Shown here: positions 12,557 through 23,730 of the stretch, piece after piece
Numbering within the stretch: the first letter of the stretch is position 1
Layout of the letters: each line of letters begins with the position of its first letter
Assembly: GCA_963678675.1 (NCBI GenBank)
Contig: OY783199.1
Span: 3,541,501-3,605,500, forward strand
DNA from: Xiphydria camelus
Lineage: Eukaryota; Arthropoda; Insecta; Hymenoptera; Xiphydriidae
Length of the DNA: 64,000 bases
Reading direction: 5' to 3'
Notes under the pieces: model-generated
Told to the model about the DNA's origin: nothing
Seen by the model: the letters and a program-made list of their open reading frames with translations, nothing else
Database searches by the model: none
Translations under genes and position numbers: made by a program

Positions 12557-13150
12557 GCGGCGACGATCTTCTTTGCAGTCTGTGGTTGCTCAGAAAATGG
12601 CGGGATCATCGTTCGCTGTATTGTCGCAATGTATTTTCTTAAGTTTCTTTCGTTATTTCACTTTGATGACTTTATGTGTTTACCGCTATGGATAAAGTAA
12701 GTGGTCTAAAACTGATTTCCTCTTAGTTTTGCGTGATATTATAAATTCGAACGACAATAAATGTACTCTACTTACCGTCTACATTCAAGGTCGTGCCCGT
12801 TATTTCGCGTCGGAATTTTATAACGCGATAATGAAAATTATCGGTGACAACGTAAAGAATCCGATATGTAGGGTTTTTAGCAGTAATTCCAGTAAATATT
12901 TTAACTAATTCGAATGAGTAAATTATCTATATGCTGTTATTTCCTGGAGTCGTGTTAGGAAATGCGTTCAAAATCATAGCGCTGAGGGTTCGTTTTTCCG
13001 TTGTTTTTACATTTCTTTACCTACAAATCGTTTCATCCTCATATATGCTATTTTACAATTGCTTTTGCTAATGGGCTACGAAGGGATAGGTTGTAAGGGT
13101 GTAAAAGATTACTAACATATTTTTCGCATAAAATGTTATTCGATTTTCTG
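12557..13150 (+). repeat. Duplicon copy 1: promoter/first-exon-like segment
   Basis: Nearly the same sequence recurs in direct orientation at 29740-30444, and a more diverged third copy at 30555-30935. The shared core starts at GACGATCT, includes TCTGTGGTTGC, then AAAATGGCGGGATC (a YY1/Pho-like ATGGCGG context) opening a 32-codon frame (MAGSSFAVLSQ...), and ends with ATGGATAAA followed at once by GTAAGTGG, a strong splice donor form. It could be a real first exon of a plus-strand transcript, or a duplicated promoter fragment. Confidence 0.7.
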
Positions 13151-13179
13151 CGCTCCATAGGAATAACCTTGCTTATTCA

Positions 13180-13230
13180 AACTACACCCGGGCTCACGGA
13201 TTCTGAGCCTAGTGACTTTTCAAAATGTCA
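13180..13230. repeat. Short repeat, inverted copy at 29570-29620
   Basis: GGGCTCACGGATTCTGAGCC...AGTGACTTTTCAAAATG is found as the reverse complement at 29570-29620 with only small changes. It lies just downstream of duplicon copy 1 here, but just upstream of copy 2 there. Confidence 0.7.
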
Positions 13231-13373
13231 TATTTCAACTCTAACCAATGAATAATTTATTATCATGCTTTCATTAGCCAGGGCAAACGCCGCATTAGCT
13301 GAAAGTACCGTATGTATGATCCTAAATTAAACAAGCAGATTTACCGACATTGCCGAAACTTTACCGACGGTCA

Positions 13374-13616
13374 AGAATTTTATAGTTAGAGGTGGCTTGA
13401 GAAGAGTGCGCTGTGTGTGCTGCGTGAGAGCGAAAAGTGTCAAACGTCTGATTTCCCGATAGCTGTCAATTCGGAAAATCGAAGTATTGAATAATAGACG
13501 AAACACTTCGATCTCTTGAATTAACAGCTATCGGGAAATCAGACGTTTGACACTTTTCGTTCTCACGCAGCACACACATCGCACTCTTCTCAAGCCAACT
13601 CTAACTATAAAATTCT
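13374..13616. repeat. 243-bp fold-back element with arms of about 98 bp
   Basis: The left arm (13374-13471: AGAATTTTATAGTTAGAG..., GCTTGAGAAGAGTGCG, TGTCAAACGTCTGATTTCCC) is matched by its near-perfect complement at 13519-13616, with a loop of about 47 bp. It has no coding content. It looks like a MITE or fold-back transposon remnant and would form a long RNA hairpin if transcribed. Confidence 0.88.
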
Positions 13617-13779
13617 GCCAATCGCAGATGCCGTATACTGCCCCACTTCACCTTGGTGGCTGACAGCCTTGCGTGGATGCAAGGTGGGGGAATTTACGTG
13701 CGTCTCCGAGTAAGTGGAGTGGAAGTTACAGCTTCTTGGAACACCAGGTGCTCGCCAATGCGACAGGTTGTGAGGTTAC

Positions 13780-14040
13780 CGGGTCAGCCTGCCGCAATGC
13801 CGAAATTAAACGAAAATTTAAAACGCCTATAACTTTGGAATCGAGCGAGATAATCGAACCGGACAAAGTGCGCTGTATTCAGCGCGTAATCGACTTTATG
13901 CAACGAGTGGAATTGTGCAAGCGATGTCAAAAGCAAACCGATGATATTTAAACGTGCATAAATTGGAAACCGAGCAAGCTAGTCCGTCCGGATAAAGCAT
14001 GTTGTATTCAGCGGGTAATCAAGATTAATTAAAGAAGATT
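13780..14040. repeat. Dispersed repeat with two modules of about 130 bp; inverted copy at 28700-28905
   Basis: TATAACTTTGGAATCGAGCG...GAACCGGACAAAGTGCGCTG at 13831-13890 recurs in weaker form at 13965-14030 and, reverse-complemented, at 28830-28905 and 28700-28790. A 92-codon frame over this area (13673-13951) is therefore repeat sequence, not a gene. Confidence 0.7.
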
Positions 14041-14189
14041 TTACGATATTTTCCCCTTTCAATTGCGATTTTATTGAGGAGCAAATATAGAACACCATGT
14101 TTCTGGTAAACGAGCGAATATAACATCTTATTTATTCGACTCTTTACAAACCAATTCACAAATTCGTTTTATTAAACTTATCCTTATAA

Positions 14190-14405
14190 GTAAATGAACT
14201 CCCTACATGTAGGAAAGCTCCCCTGTCTATGCAACAGTACCACGCTCACATGACGGCCTTTACTTTCTTGAGATTTAAGAGTATGAAAATGTACTTTTGG
14301 GATAAAGGGCAAATCGAGGAGAGTAATAGGAAACCTGTAGAATAATAACGAAGAGCCTATAGAGACGATGAGGAATCTAAGAAAACCGATCGAAGCCTAT
14401 TTATG
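14190..14405. repeat. Left part of a ~600-bp repeat unit (copy 1), interrupted by satellite block A
   Basis: GTAAATGAACTCCCTACATG...GAGCCTATAGAGACGATGAG...GATCGAAGCCTAT matches 19138-19355 closely. In the second copy this part continues into a minisatellite and then the right part. Here satellite block A sits between left and right parts. Confidence 0.75.
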
Positions 14406-14993
14406 CCGCGAAATGACCAGGGCCCCATCCACGCCCACGTCAGTGAGAGTCACCAAATCCGACACTCTCTCCTTTAATTTTTATCGCGCTATGCATTCTA
14501 AATAATTACGGACGAACGTAACGTACTACTACCGCGATCCGCGATTTATGAAGCGAAACGACCAGGGCCCCATCCACGCCCACGTCAGTGAGAGTCACCA
14601 AATACGACACTCTCTCCTTTAATTTTTATCGTGCTATGCATTCTAAATAATTACGAAAGAACCTATCGTACTAGTACCGCGATCCGCGAGTTAGGTATGC
14701 CGCGAAATGACCAGGGCCCCATCCACGCCCACGTCAGTGAGAGTCTCCAAATACGATACTCTCTCCTTTAATTTTTATCACGCTATACATTCTAAATAAT
14801 TACGGACGAACGTAACGTACTACTACCGCGATCCGCGATTTATGAAGCGAAACGACCAGGGCCCCATCCACGCCCACGTCAGTGAGAGTCACCAAATACG
14901 ACACTCTCTCCTTTAATTTTTATCGCGCTATGCATTATAAATAATAGCGAACGAACCTAACGTATTACTACCGCGATCCGCGATTTATGAAGT
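14406..14993. repeat. Satellite block A: four monomers, 145/149 bp alternating
   Basis: The start of the core box GACCAGGGCCCCATCCACGC occurs at 14415, 14560, 14709 and 14854, i.e. spacings of 145, 149 and 145. Short forms carry GATTTATGAAGCGAAACGACC; long forms GAGTTAGGTATGCCGCGAAA. The alternation suggests an older two-monomer unit of about 294 bp. Confidence 0.92.
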
Positions 14994-15215
14994 TCAAGTT
15001 CAAGGAAGAACCTACAAATTCAACAAAGGGCCTAAAAGCTTAAGACACCAATGACGAAAAGAAATTGGAGGAGGATAATTTAAAGGATGTGGTTGATACC
15101 CGATAACGAGACAACGATCGAAGAGAGATAATAAAGGAAAAGCAACTGGTGCAATTGCAAAGACACGGGAGCTGAAAATGAAATTTAATACTCTAAGATG
15201 ATCAAGCCTAACTAA
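14994..15215. repeat. Right part of the ~600-bp repeat unit (copy 1)
   Basis: From AACCTACAAATTCAACAAAG through AAAGGATGTGGTTGATACCC and CAAAGACACGGGAGCTGAAA to CTCTAAGATGATCA it matches 19525-19745. It contains no convincing open frame. Confidence 0.75.
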
Positions 15216-17149
15216 TGTTAATTAATCTAGAGTCTCGTGTAGGATTCCCACGGCGACAATAGTGTTGAGCTCTTTTTATAAAATACTCCTGTTGGAATAA
15301 ATATATCACAGCTTTTAGTCGTCTCAAATTGACAGTGTGATGCATTTTTTGCTGGTTATAAAAATATCAAATACCTGCTATTCCTTCAAAACTGATCACC
15401 TCTAACGTCAATTCATTGCTTCCTATAAGTCATATGGGTCCAATGGCAAAGCAATTTATCATCCTTCCTTTAATCCCAACAATTCCATGAAAGAGTATCC
15501 ATATGTATTTTCCTCAATAACATCCACAAAAAAACGTGTATATCAAAGAAACCCAAAAAGGTAGGTGCAGAAGCCTCTTTGTTCTCAATCGAGTGTGCCA
15601 AGAATAAAATCTAATAGAAAATTAACCCAAATCTCCCGAATCTATAACTGAAACATAAAGCTGAACGATTAATAGTCTTATTTAAATATAAAAAACTGTC
15701 GCAGTTTGTCTGAAAAAAATGTCATTATTAAAATTTCGGCGATCTGAAACAGAAAAAAGAACGATTAATTATATCTAATTTTAGCTGAATAAATTGCCGT
15801 AGTCCACCTGAAAGGTAACGTTTTATAATTATACGAAATTTCACGAACTGAAATTTTTCTGAAACAAACAAAGCATCGTTATTAGCTTATCTTAAATGAG
15901 ATTATACATATGATATTTTTAAAGAATTCTTAAAACGGGAAAAAGAGCGATAAATGATTAATTCCAATTAATCATTGCTCCATCCTTTACCCCGATTTAA
16001 ATCCTTTAAAAATAATGATGTCATATGAATGGTGAGATGAGGGAAAAGGAGACATAGATATATTTCTTTATTTAAATTACAAAAATTCTCTTATCCTATA
16101 TGAGAGGTGAACATTTTTAATGGATTCTCTGCGGGGAAAACGAAAGCGATGAACATGATCAACGTTACTCGATCGCGTTCCTCGTTTCTTACTCCACTCT
16201 GAATCCCTTAAAAATAATGATAGATGAGGCGAGGGAAGAGTTTATTTATTTATGTATCAATAATATATTCATAAATATCGGGTCGAAGTATCCTTTCCAG
16301 GATAGGGTGCCCGAAGGCATTGGGGATTTAGTGGGCGTCAAGCAAAAAGGCGAGACGCGCCACATTTTATATAATAAAGAGTGCCTCACCGTGTGAGGGT
16401 GGTAAATTTCCGCGGAACTCAATTTTTCCCGGAGTTCACTGCTACAAGGCAAGTACTTCCTCCGGGGGTCAAGACCGGAGCCCCACTGACGTTTTGAGAA
16501 CATTCAATATGTTCTCCAGTGATTAACTCTTATGATAAACATTCTTCAATAATTGCATGTCTAATGTATTGAGCTTGATAAAATTTCAATATTACAATTT
16601 CAGTAAAAATATCTTATACTTTGTGCATCGAATGCAATGCAAGATTCTCTGAAGGAGCTTGAATGATATCATTTTAACAAGTATTTACATTCTTTCAGCG
16701 TTAAGCGCATTGTAAATTGATTTAAAAAAATTTATTGATACAATAATTGTAATGTGAATATAGCATTCTCCGTGCATAAACTGCAGTTTCATTTGAACAA
16801 ATAAAGTTCAATAGTATTACGTGTTTCAAATGGTTGAAATAAATTATAGGACCTTACTTATATGTTTAAATATTTAATTAGGACACTGCGTAGTGAGACT
16901 CCGGTTGACAGAACTTATACATCTAATCCACTTTTATTTCAGTGGTACTTACTACAAGTATACATACTCACCAAGTTTTCTTAAACTAATACATGGTATA
17001 TGTGAGAAATGTACAATATATATCATAAGTAGGCGTGCGATGCGAACAGAACAATACTATTATAGGTGTACGACTTTGCTTCAGCCGTTCGATTCAAAAG
17101 ATGGCCAGTTCTTTTAACGCGAGATTCGTACGCTACCCGAAAGATGCGC
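15216..17149. other. AT-rich spacer between satellite blocks with decayed repeats
   Basis: No gene recognised. CCTTTAAAAATAATGAT occurs at about 16006 and 16206 in a loosely repeated context, and similar ~115-bp segments occur at 15660-15850. A sharply GC-richer island at 16280-16500 holds an 85-codon minus-strand frame (MFSKRQWGSGLDPRRKYL...SGTLSWKGYFDP) that reads like a mobile-element coding fragment, though I cannot assign the family. Confidence 0.45.
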
Positions 17150-19137
17150 TACTTCAATTTTCGCGGCTCAATACATTATAAATAATTACGAGTAAAATTA
17201 TCATACTACTACCGCGATCCGCGAGTTACGTATGCCGCGAAATGACCAGGGCCCCATCCACGCCCACGTCAGTGAGAGTCACCAAATACGACACTCTCTC
17301 CTTTAATTTTTATCGCGCTATGCATTTTAAATAATTTCGAACGAAGCAATCGTACTAGTACCGCGATCCGCGAGTTACGTATGCCGCGAAATGACCAGGG
17401 CCCCATCCACGCCCACGTCAGTGAGAGTCACCGAATACGATACTCTCTCCTTTAATATTCGCAGCGCAATGCATTAGAAATAATTTCGAACGAAGCTATC
17501 GTACTAGTACCGCGATCCGCGAGTTAGGTATGCCGCGAAATGACCAGGGCCCCATCCACGCCCACGTCAGTGAGAGTCACCAAATTCGACACTCTCTCCT
17601 TTAATTTTTATCGCGCTATGCATTTTAAATAATTTCGAACGAAGCAATCGTACTAGTACCGCGATCCGCGAGTTAGGTATGCCGCGAAATGACCAGGGCC
17701 CCATCCACGCCCACGTCAGTGAGAGTCACCAAATCCGACACTCTCTCCTTTAATTTTTATCGCGCTATGCATTTTAAATAATTTCGAACGAAGCAATCGT
17801 ACTAGTACCGCGATCCGCGAGTTAGGTATGCCGCGAAATGACCAGGGCCCCATCCACGCCCACGTCAGTGAGAGTCACCAAATCCGACACTCTCTCCTTT
17901 AATTTTTATCGCGCTATGCATTCTAAATAATTTCGAACGAAGCAATCGTACTAGTACCGCGATCCGCGAGTTAGGTATGCCGCGAAATGACCAGGGCCCC
18001 ATCCACGCCCACGTCAGTGAGAGTCACCAAATCCGACACTCTCTCCTTTAATTTTTATCGCGCTATGCATTCTAAATAATTTCGAACGAAGCAATCGTAC
18101 TAGTACCGCGATCCGCGAGTTAGGTATGCCGCGAAATGACCAGGGCCCCATCCACGCCCACGTCAGTGAGAGTCACCAAATCCGACACTCTCTCCTTTAA
18201 TTTTTATCGCGCTATGCATTTTAAATAATTTCGAACGAAGCAATCGTACTAGTACCGCGATCCGCGAGTTAGGTATGCCGCGAAATGACCAGGGCCCCAT
18301 CCACGCCCACGTCAGTGAGAGTCACCAAATCCGACACTCTCTCCTTTAATTTTTATCGCGCTATGCATTTTAAATAATTTCGAACGAAGCAATCGTACTA
18401 GTACCGCGATCCGCGAGTTAGGTATGCCGCGAAATGACCAGGGCCCCATCCACGCCCACGTCAGTGAGAGTCACCAAATCCGACACTCTCTCCTTTAATT
18501 TTTATCGCGCTATGCATTTTAAATAATTTCGAACGAAGCAATCGTACTAGTACCGCGATCCGCGAGTTAGGTATGCCGCGAAATGACCAGGGCCCCATCC
18601 ACGCCCACGTCAGTGAGAGTCACCAAATCCGACACTCTCTCCTTTAATTTTTATCGCGCTATGCATTCTAAATAATTTCGAACGAAGCAATCGTACTAGT
18701 ACCGCGATCCGCGAGTTAGGTATGCCGCGAAATGACCAGGGCCCCATCCACGCCCACGTCAGTGAGAGTCACCAAATCCGACACTCTCTCCTTTAATTTT
18801 TATCGCGCTATGCATTCTAAATAATTTCGAACGAAGCAATCGTACTAGTACCGCGATCCGCGAGTTAGGTATGCCGCGAAATGACCAGGGCCCCATCCAC
18901 GCCCACGTCAGTGAGAGTCACCAAATCCGACACTCTCTCCTTTAATTTTTATCGCGCTATGCATTTTAAATAATTTCGAACGAAGCAATCGTACTAGTAC
19001 CGCGATCCGCGAGTTAGGTATGCCGCGAAATGACCAGGGCCCCATCCACGCCCACGTCAGTGAGAGTCACCAAATCCGACACTCTCTCCTTTAATTTTTA
19101 TCGCGCTATGCATTCTAAATAACTACGAACGAAGCTA
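17150..19137. repeat. Satellite block B: thirteen 149-bp monomers
   Basis: The core box starts at 17244, 17393, 17542, 17691, 17840, 17989, 18138, 18287, 18436, 18585, 18734, 18883 and 19032, exactly 149 bp apart. The left edge (17150-17243) is a diverged monomer; central monomers differ by only a few bases (for example CATTTTAAAT versus CATTCTAAAT). This is typical of homogenised satellite DNA. Each monomer includes the 10-bp palindrome GTACTAGTAC and CCGCGATCCGCG. Confidence 0.95.
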
Positions 19138-19751
19138 CAGGTAAATGAACTCCCTACATGTAGGAAAGCTTCCCTGTCTATGCAACAACATCATGCTTAT
19201 GATAGCTTTTACTTTCGTGCCATTTAAAGGTATGAAAATGTAATTTTGGGATGAAAGGCAAATCGAGGAGCGTAATAGGAAACCTTTGGAATAATAACGA
19301 AGAGCCTGTATAGACGACGAAGAATCTAAGAAGACCGATCGAAACCTGTAGAGGAAAGACCATGTACCTATAACAAAGACGACGAGACTAAACAAGATCA
19401 AAGCCTTTCTGAACTCGAAGAAGAGCCTAAACGAGATCGAGAAGCTTATACGAAAGTGATGAGAAGCCTATACGAAAATCAACGAGGAACCTATACGAGT
19501 TTGAAGAGCCTATACGAATTCGACAAAGAACCTACGACTTCAAAGAAAAATTTACAAATTCAACGAAGAGCCTAAAAGCTTACACCAACGACGAAAAAAA
19601 AATTGCAGGAGGATAATTTAAAGGATGTGGTTGATACCCGATACCGAGACAACGATGGAAGAGAGATAATGGAGGAAGAGCAAGTGGTGCAATTGCAAAG
19701 ACAAGGAAGCTGAAGATGAAATATAATACTCTAAGATCATGAAACTACCAC
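19138..19751. repeat. ~600-bp repeat unit (copy 2) with internal ~20-bp minisatellite
   Basis: It matches 14190-14405 plus 14994-15215 but keeps a middle section at about 19390-19590 built of degenerate GAGCCTATACGAA-type units (GAAGCCTATACGAAAATC, GAACCTATACGAGTTTG, GAGCCTATACGAATTCG). Satellite blocks B and C abut it on the two sides. Confidence 0.75.
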
Positions 19752-20988
19752 ACTAGTACCGCGATCCGCGATTTATGAAGCGAAACGACCAGGGCCCCAT
19801 CCACGCCCACGTCAGTGAGAGTCTCCAAATACGATACTCTCTCCTTTAATTTTCATCGCGCTATGCATTATAAATAATTTCGAACGAAGCAATCGTACTA
19901 GTACCGCGATCCGCGAGTTAGGTATGCCGCGAAATGACCAGGGCCCCATCCACGCCCACGTCAGTGAGAGTCACCAAATCCGACACTCTCTCCTTTAATT
20001 TTTATCGCGCTATGCATTCTAAATAATTTCGAACGAAGCAATCGTACTAGTACCGCGATCCGCGAGTTAGGTATGCCGCGAAATGACCAGGGCCCCATCC
20101 ACGCCCACGTCAGTGAGAGTCACCAAATCCGACACTCTCTCCTTTAATTTTTATCGCGCTATGCATTCTAAATAATTTCGAACGAAGCAATCGTACTAGT
20201 ACCGCGATCCGCGAGTTAGATATGCCGCGAAATGACCAGGGCCCCATCCACGCCCACGTCAGTGAGAGTCACCAAATCCGACACTCTCTCCTTTAATTTT
20301 TATCGCGCTATGCATTCTAAATAATTTCGAACGAAGCAATCGTACTAGTACCGCGATCCGCGAGTTAGGTATGCCGCGAAATGACCAGGGCCCCATCCAC
20401 GCCCACGTCAGTGAGAGTCACCAAATCCGACACTCTCTCCTTTAATTTTTATCGCGCTATGCATTCTAAATAATTTCGAACGAAGCAATCGTACTAGTAC
20501 CGCGATCCGCGAGTTAGGTATGCCGCGAAATGACCAGGGCCCCATCCACGCCCACGTCAGTGAGAGTCACCAAATCCGACACTCTCTCCTTTAATTTTTA
20601 TCGCGCTATGCATTCTAAATAATTTCGAACGAAGCAATCGTACTAGTACCGCGATCCGCGAGTTAGATATGCCGCGAAATGACCAGGGCCCCATCCACGC
20701 CCACGTCAGTGAGAGTCACCAAATCCGACACTCTCTCCTTTAATTTTTATCGCGCTATGCATTCTAAATAATTTCGAACGAAGCAATCGTACTAGTACCG
20801 CGATCCGCGAGTTAGGTATGCCGCGAAATGACCAGGGCCCCATCCACGCCCACGTCAGTGAGAGTCACCAAATCCGACACTCTCTCCTTTAATTTTTATC
20901 GCGCTATACATTCTAAATAATTACGGACGAGCCTAACGTATTACTACCGCGATCCGCGATTTATGAAGCGAAACGACCAGGGCCCCAA
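19752..20988. repeat. Satellite block C: eight full 149-bp monomers plus a truncated ninth
   Basis: The core box starts at 19787, 19936, 20085, 20234, 20383, 20532, 20681, 20830 and 20975 (the last after 145 bp). Edge monomers are the GATTTATGAAGCGAAAC short type; the array breaks off inside the box at GGGCCCCAATACTTTG. Confidence 0.95.
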
Positions 20989-22013
20989 TACTTTGAATCA
21001 TAAATGTATAACCAGTTTTTTTTATAATAAAGCCTTGAATTTCGGAAAAACGGCGGAAGCAAAGTTGTACACTTATTGGATTGAATAATCTTTTGAAAAT
21101 ATTATAGCCATGAACCTTATTTGTAGTATATCATTAGTTATACGTGGAACTATTACATTTCCTTTACTATATTTCAGTTTGTAAAATCATTTTCTGTATC
21201 AAATTTACTATTGAATAAAAAAACTAAAAAATCTCACAAAGTATTGCATATTCAATGTGCACCGGAAATAAATTTTAAAGCGTATTAAACCATGAAGAAT
21301 ATCGTTCAAAGAGAATTGACTTTTATCAAAAGCAAGGAATACATTAAAATGAATTAAATTGAACTGGAGAAATTAAATGTTTCATGACTGAATTTCTAAA
21401 ATTCTGAAAATTATATGTTCAGAATAAATGCATACAAATCGCACGCCTACTTTGCTTTCTTCTGAATAGAAAGAACATATGGAGAGAAAGATAGAGGAAA
21501 AGAAGAAAAACCATAGGACGTATTCAATTCCAGATTCATTCTCGATATGTTCTGCAAATTTCGAAAATTTGCAGAAGAGTCTCGAGAACTCTTCCGAAAT
21601 TATACGAACCGTTATGGTCGGGTGCGTGGTGCAACGACCGGCGTCCTCTTCACTGATGACTTCTTTCTTCTTTCTTCTGGCAAGGCGAAGTCGCAGACGG
21701 CTTGCGAAACCGATTGCCACCATGCACCACGCATCACGGTGTTAGCGACTTCGCCGTTGCCTCGCCTAACGATCGTTGGAAAACGCGGGCGAAAAAGCAA
21801 TGGGATGTAATTTTCATGATCTCGCGGTGCGTCGCGAAATTCGATTGCACGCGAACGCGTTTCGCGAGCGTTCCAGGGAGCGATAACGAAACTTCCAAAT
21901 CGAATTCGCGAAAGGATATCCTTCGCGTGTCTTTGCCTACCGCTTTTCGAATTCGATGGAAGCCTTCAAACATCGAAATGAAAGCCGCGCGACAATGACT
22001 TACCGAAGAATAA
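20989..22013. other. Spacer after the satellite; no gene recognised
   Basis: AT-rich to about 21480, then GC-richer. Overlapping frames on both strands at 21382-22093 carry no recognised domain. A perfect short palindrome lies at 21550-21576. If the cassette exons at 22-25 kb belong to a minus-strand transcript, downstream exons could lie here. Confidence 0.35.
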
Positions 22014-22095
22014 TCATCTCGCGAGTACGTGCCGGAAGAGAAAACGAAACGAGACCAACGATCGTTAGCCGCATTAATACTAGCAGCGGGCAAGA
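22014..22095 (-). other. Possible exon, minus strand, 82 bp
   Basis: Acceptor GTTGCAG|TCTTGCCC at 22096-22102 and donor TCTTCG|GTAAGTC at 22013-22008. Open in one frame (LPAASINAANDRW...DDYSS). It is not related in sequence to the five cassettes upstream but lies in the same orientation, so it may be a downstream constant exon. Confidence 0.35.
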
Positions 22096-22099
22096 CTGC

Positions 22100-23151
22100 A
22101 ACGGTGCAGTTATTCGAAAATTAATTAAACACCTCGCACACTCTCAGTCACACTTTGGCCAAATTCGCGACGCGATAATTCGTATATCGGAGCCCTACCT
22201 ATCCACCTATATTTAAAAACGATGGCCATAATCGCGAAAAGCCTACCTAACCCCTGTATATCCAAAAAAACGAACATGCTCACCAACACATACATTCAAC
22301 ATTCGCACGTGGTATATCTGGTTCCTCCTTTGGATAGCTCCCTCGTCGCGTGAGAAGGGGGAGATTCCTCCTCAACCCCTTCTCAATGGTTGAATACGAC
22401 GCGAAAGACGGATCGGATCGCGATTGTCCTACTCTACGATTCTACGCCGCGACTGCACTTTCGACAAGTGCTATCGTATTTTTACCGGACGACTTTAACC
22501 AATTTATTATTAGCTTTACGATGAGAAAACGAGCGAGAAGCTACTCTGAAAGAAACATAAGAAAACTCGAATTTTTAACTTGACTCGACTCCTGAAAAAA
22601 ATCCAAGAAAAATAACCGACCGCGATTCAAACGCGTGAAACCAAGCTTTTACGTTGGTTTCTGGCAACGATTCGAAAAAAATATGCAAGTATTCGCGTAT
22701 CGCGATTGAACGAACAAAGTTCCCTGATATACGTTCCGATTGATGCACAGAACGTTCGATGTATAATTTTCGAAGAAAAGAAGGAATTTCATTTTATTCG
22801 CGTCCATCGAACGTCTGCGCACCTCGGGCTTATAGATCTAAATTTGCAGCGAAAATTAGAACCCGCATTTGAGATGAAACGTTTAAAGAGATTTGATATT
22901 TTTCTCTTAAAAGATAAAACAATTTCGAGATTTAACTAACGACCTGTACACGAAGCGTTCCGCTCCAAGCAATACAATTGGGAGCTATTAAATTTCCGCG
23001 CATTTCGCTGCAAATATGTAACGCGGACGTCGTTGCACCACGCGAAAAAAGGGATAGTCATAGGACAGATAAATACGACCACCGCGCTCTCGGTATTTCG
23101 CCAAATCGCGTACAGAGAAACGGTGGAAGAACTTTGACAGCTGGGACTTAC
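22100..23151. other. Spacer within the putative minus-strand transcription unit
   Basis: No repeated cassette, known domain or RNA gene was seen. If the flanking exon calls are right, this is intron. Short open frames on both strands lack any recognisable similarity. Confidence 0.3.
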
Positions 23152-23206
23152 TCGGCGATGAGGATCCCCCGACGCTCGTCTCCGAGATACGGCTGCCAAT
23201 GAATAT
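23152..23206 (-). other. Possible small exon, minus strand, 55 bp
   Basis: Acceptor GATTTCAG|ATATTCATTGG and donor ATCGCCGA|GTAAGTCC. The length is 1 modulo 3, like four of the five neighbouring cassettes. Weak evidence on its own. Confidence 0.3.
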
Positions 23207-23311
23207 CTGAAATCGACAGACGTTTACGATTAGGAATCGCTGTTTTTTGGACGAAATTCGGTGGATCGTCTTTTAAATATCGAGTGGATTTTATATTCGA
23301 TCTGTACTCAC

Positions 23312-23408
23312 CACGAAATTCACGTGACGGAGCCAAATGCCGACAGTCTTCGGTCCAGCCGAAGCTATCAGCCCTCGAAGTCGACTTAATATTCAGCGAT
23401 CGCTCCGG
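23312..23408 (-). other. Cassette exon 5 of duplicated series, 97 bp
   Basis: Acceptor GTCGTAG|CCGGAGCG, donor TTTCGTG|GTGAGTAC. Phase 0 is fully open: PERSLNIKST... ending HLAPSREFR plus one base. It shares the exon start (NCGGAGNG) and exon end (CCGTCACGTGAATTTCGTG) with the other cassettes. Confidence 0.5.
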
Positions 23409-23621
23409 CTACGACAAACGAACAATTGGATCAACGAGGGAGTTTATTTTGAGAGGAATCGAGCAGTGATGCGAGAATCAGTAAAATTTACGATCAACTG
23501 AACTTTTTGGATAAAAATCATAGTCTAAACAAACGCACAGTGATAACACTCGCGAATTAATTCGACTACGTTCGAATTAGAATGCAAGTTTTATTTCAAA
23601 TGAAGGGAAATTGGAACTTAC

Positions 23622-23730
23622 CACGAAATATTCGTGACGGAGGCCCCGCGACGACAGCCCTTCGCGAAAATCGCAGCTCGGGCCTTGATTTCGTCGTCGA
23701 ATCGAACGTCGTATTTATTATTCGTTCCAT
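23622..23730 (-). other. Cassette exon 4 of duplicated series, 109 bp
   Basis: Acceptor GTACTCAG|ATGGAACG, donor TTTCGTG|GTAAGTTC. Phase 0 is fully open: MERIINTTFDSTTK... ending GPPSRIFR plus one base. The exon end CACGAATATTTCGTG is itself a perfect inverted repeat (CACGAA/TTCGTG) against the donor. Confidence 0.5.

Noticed and set aside
13673..13951. 92-codon frame (MDARWGNLRASPSK...)
   Set aside because: Most of it lies in a dispersed repeat with an inverted copy at 28.7-28.9 kb, and no domain is visible.
14406..20988. CRISPR-like or self-cleaving ribozyme interpretation of the 149-bp array
   Set aside because: The repeats are contiguous 149-bp units without unique spacers. I looked for a hammerhead core (CTGATGA with GAAA and a GTC cleavage site) on both strands of the monomer and did not find one.
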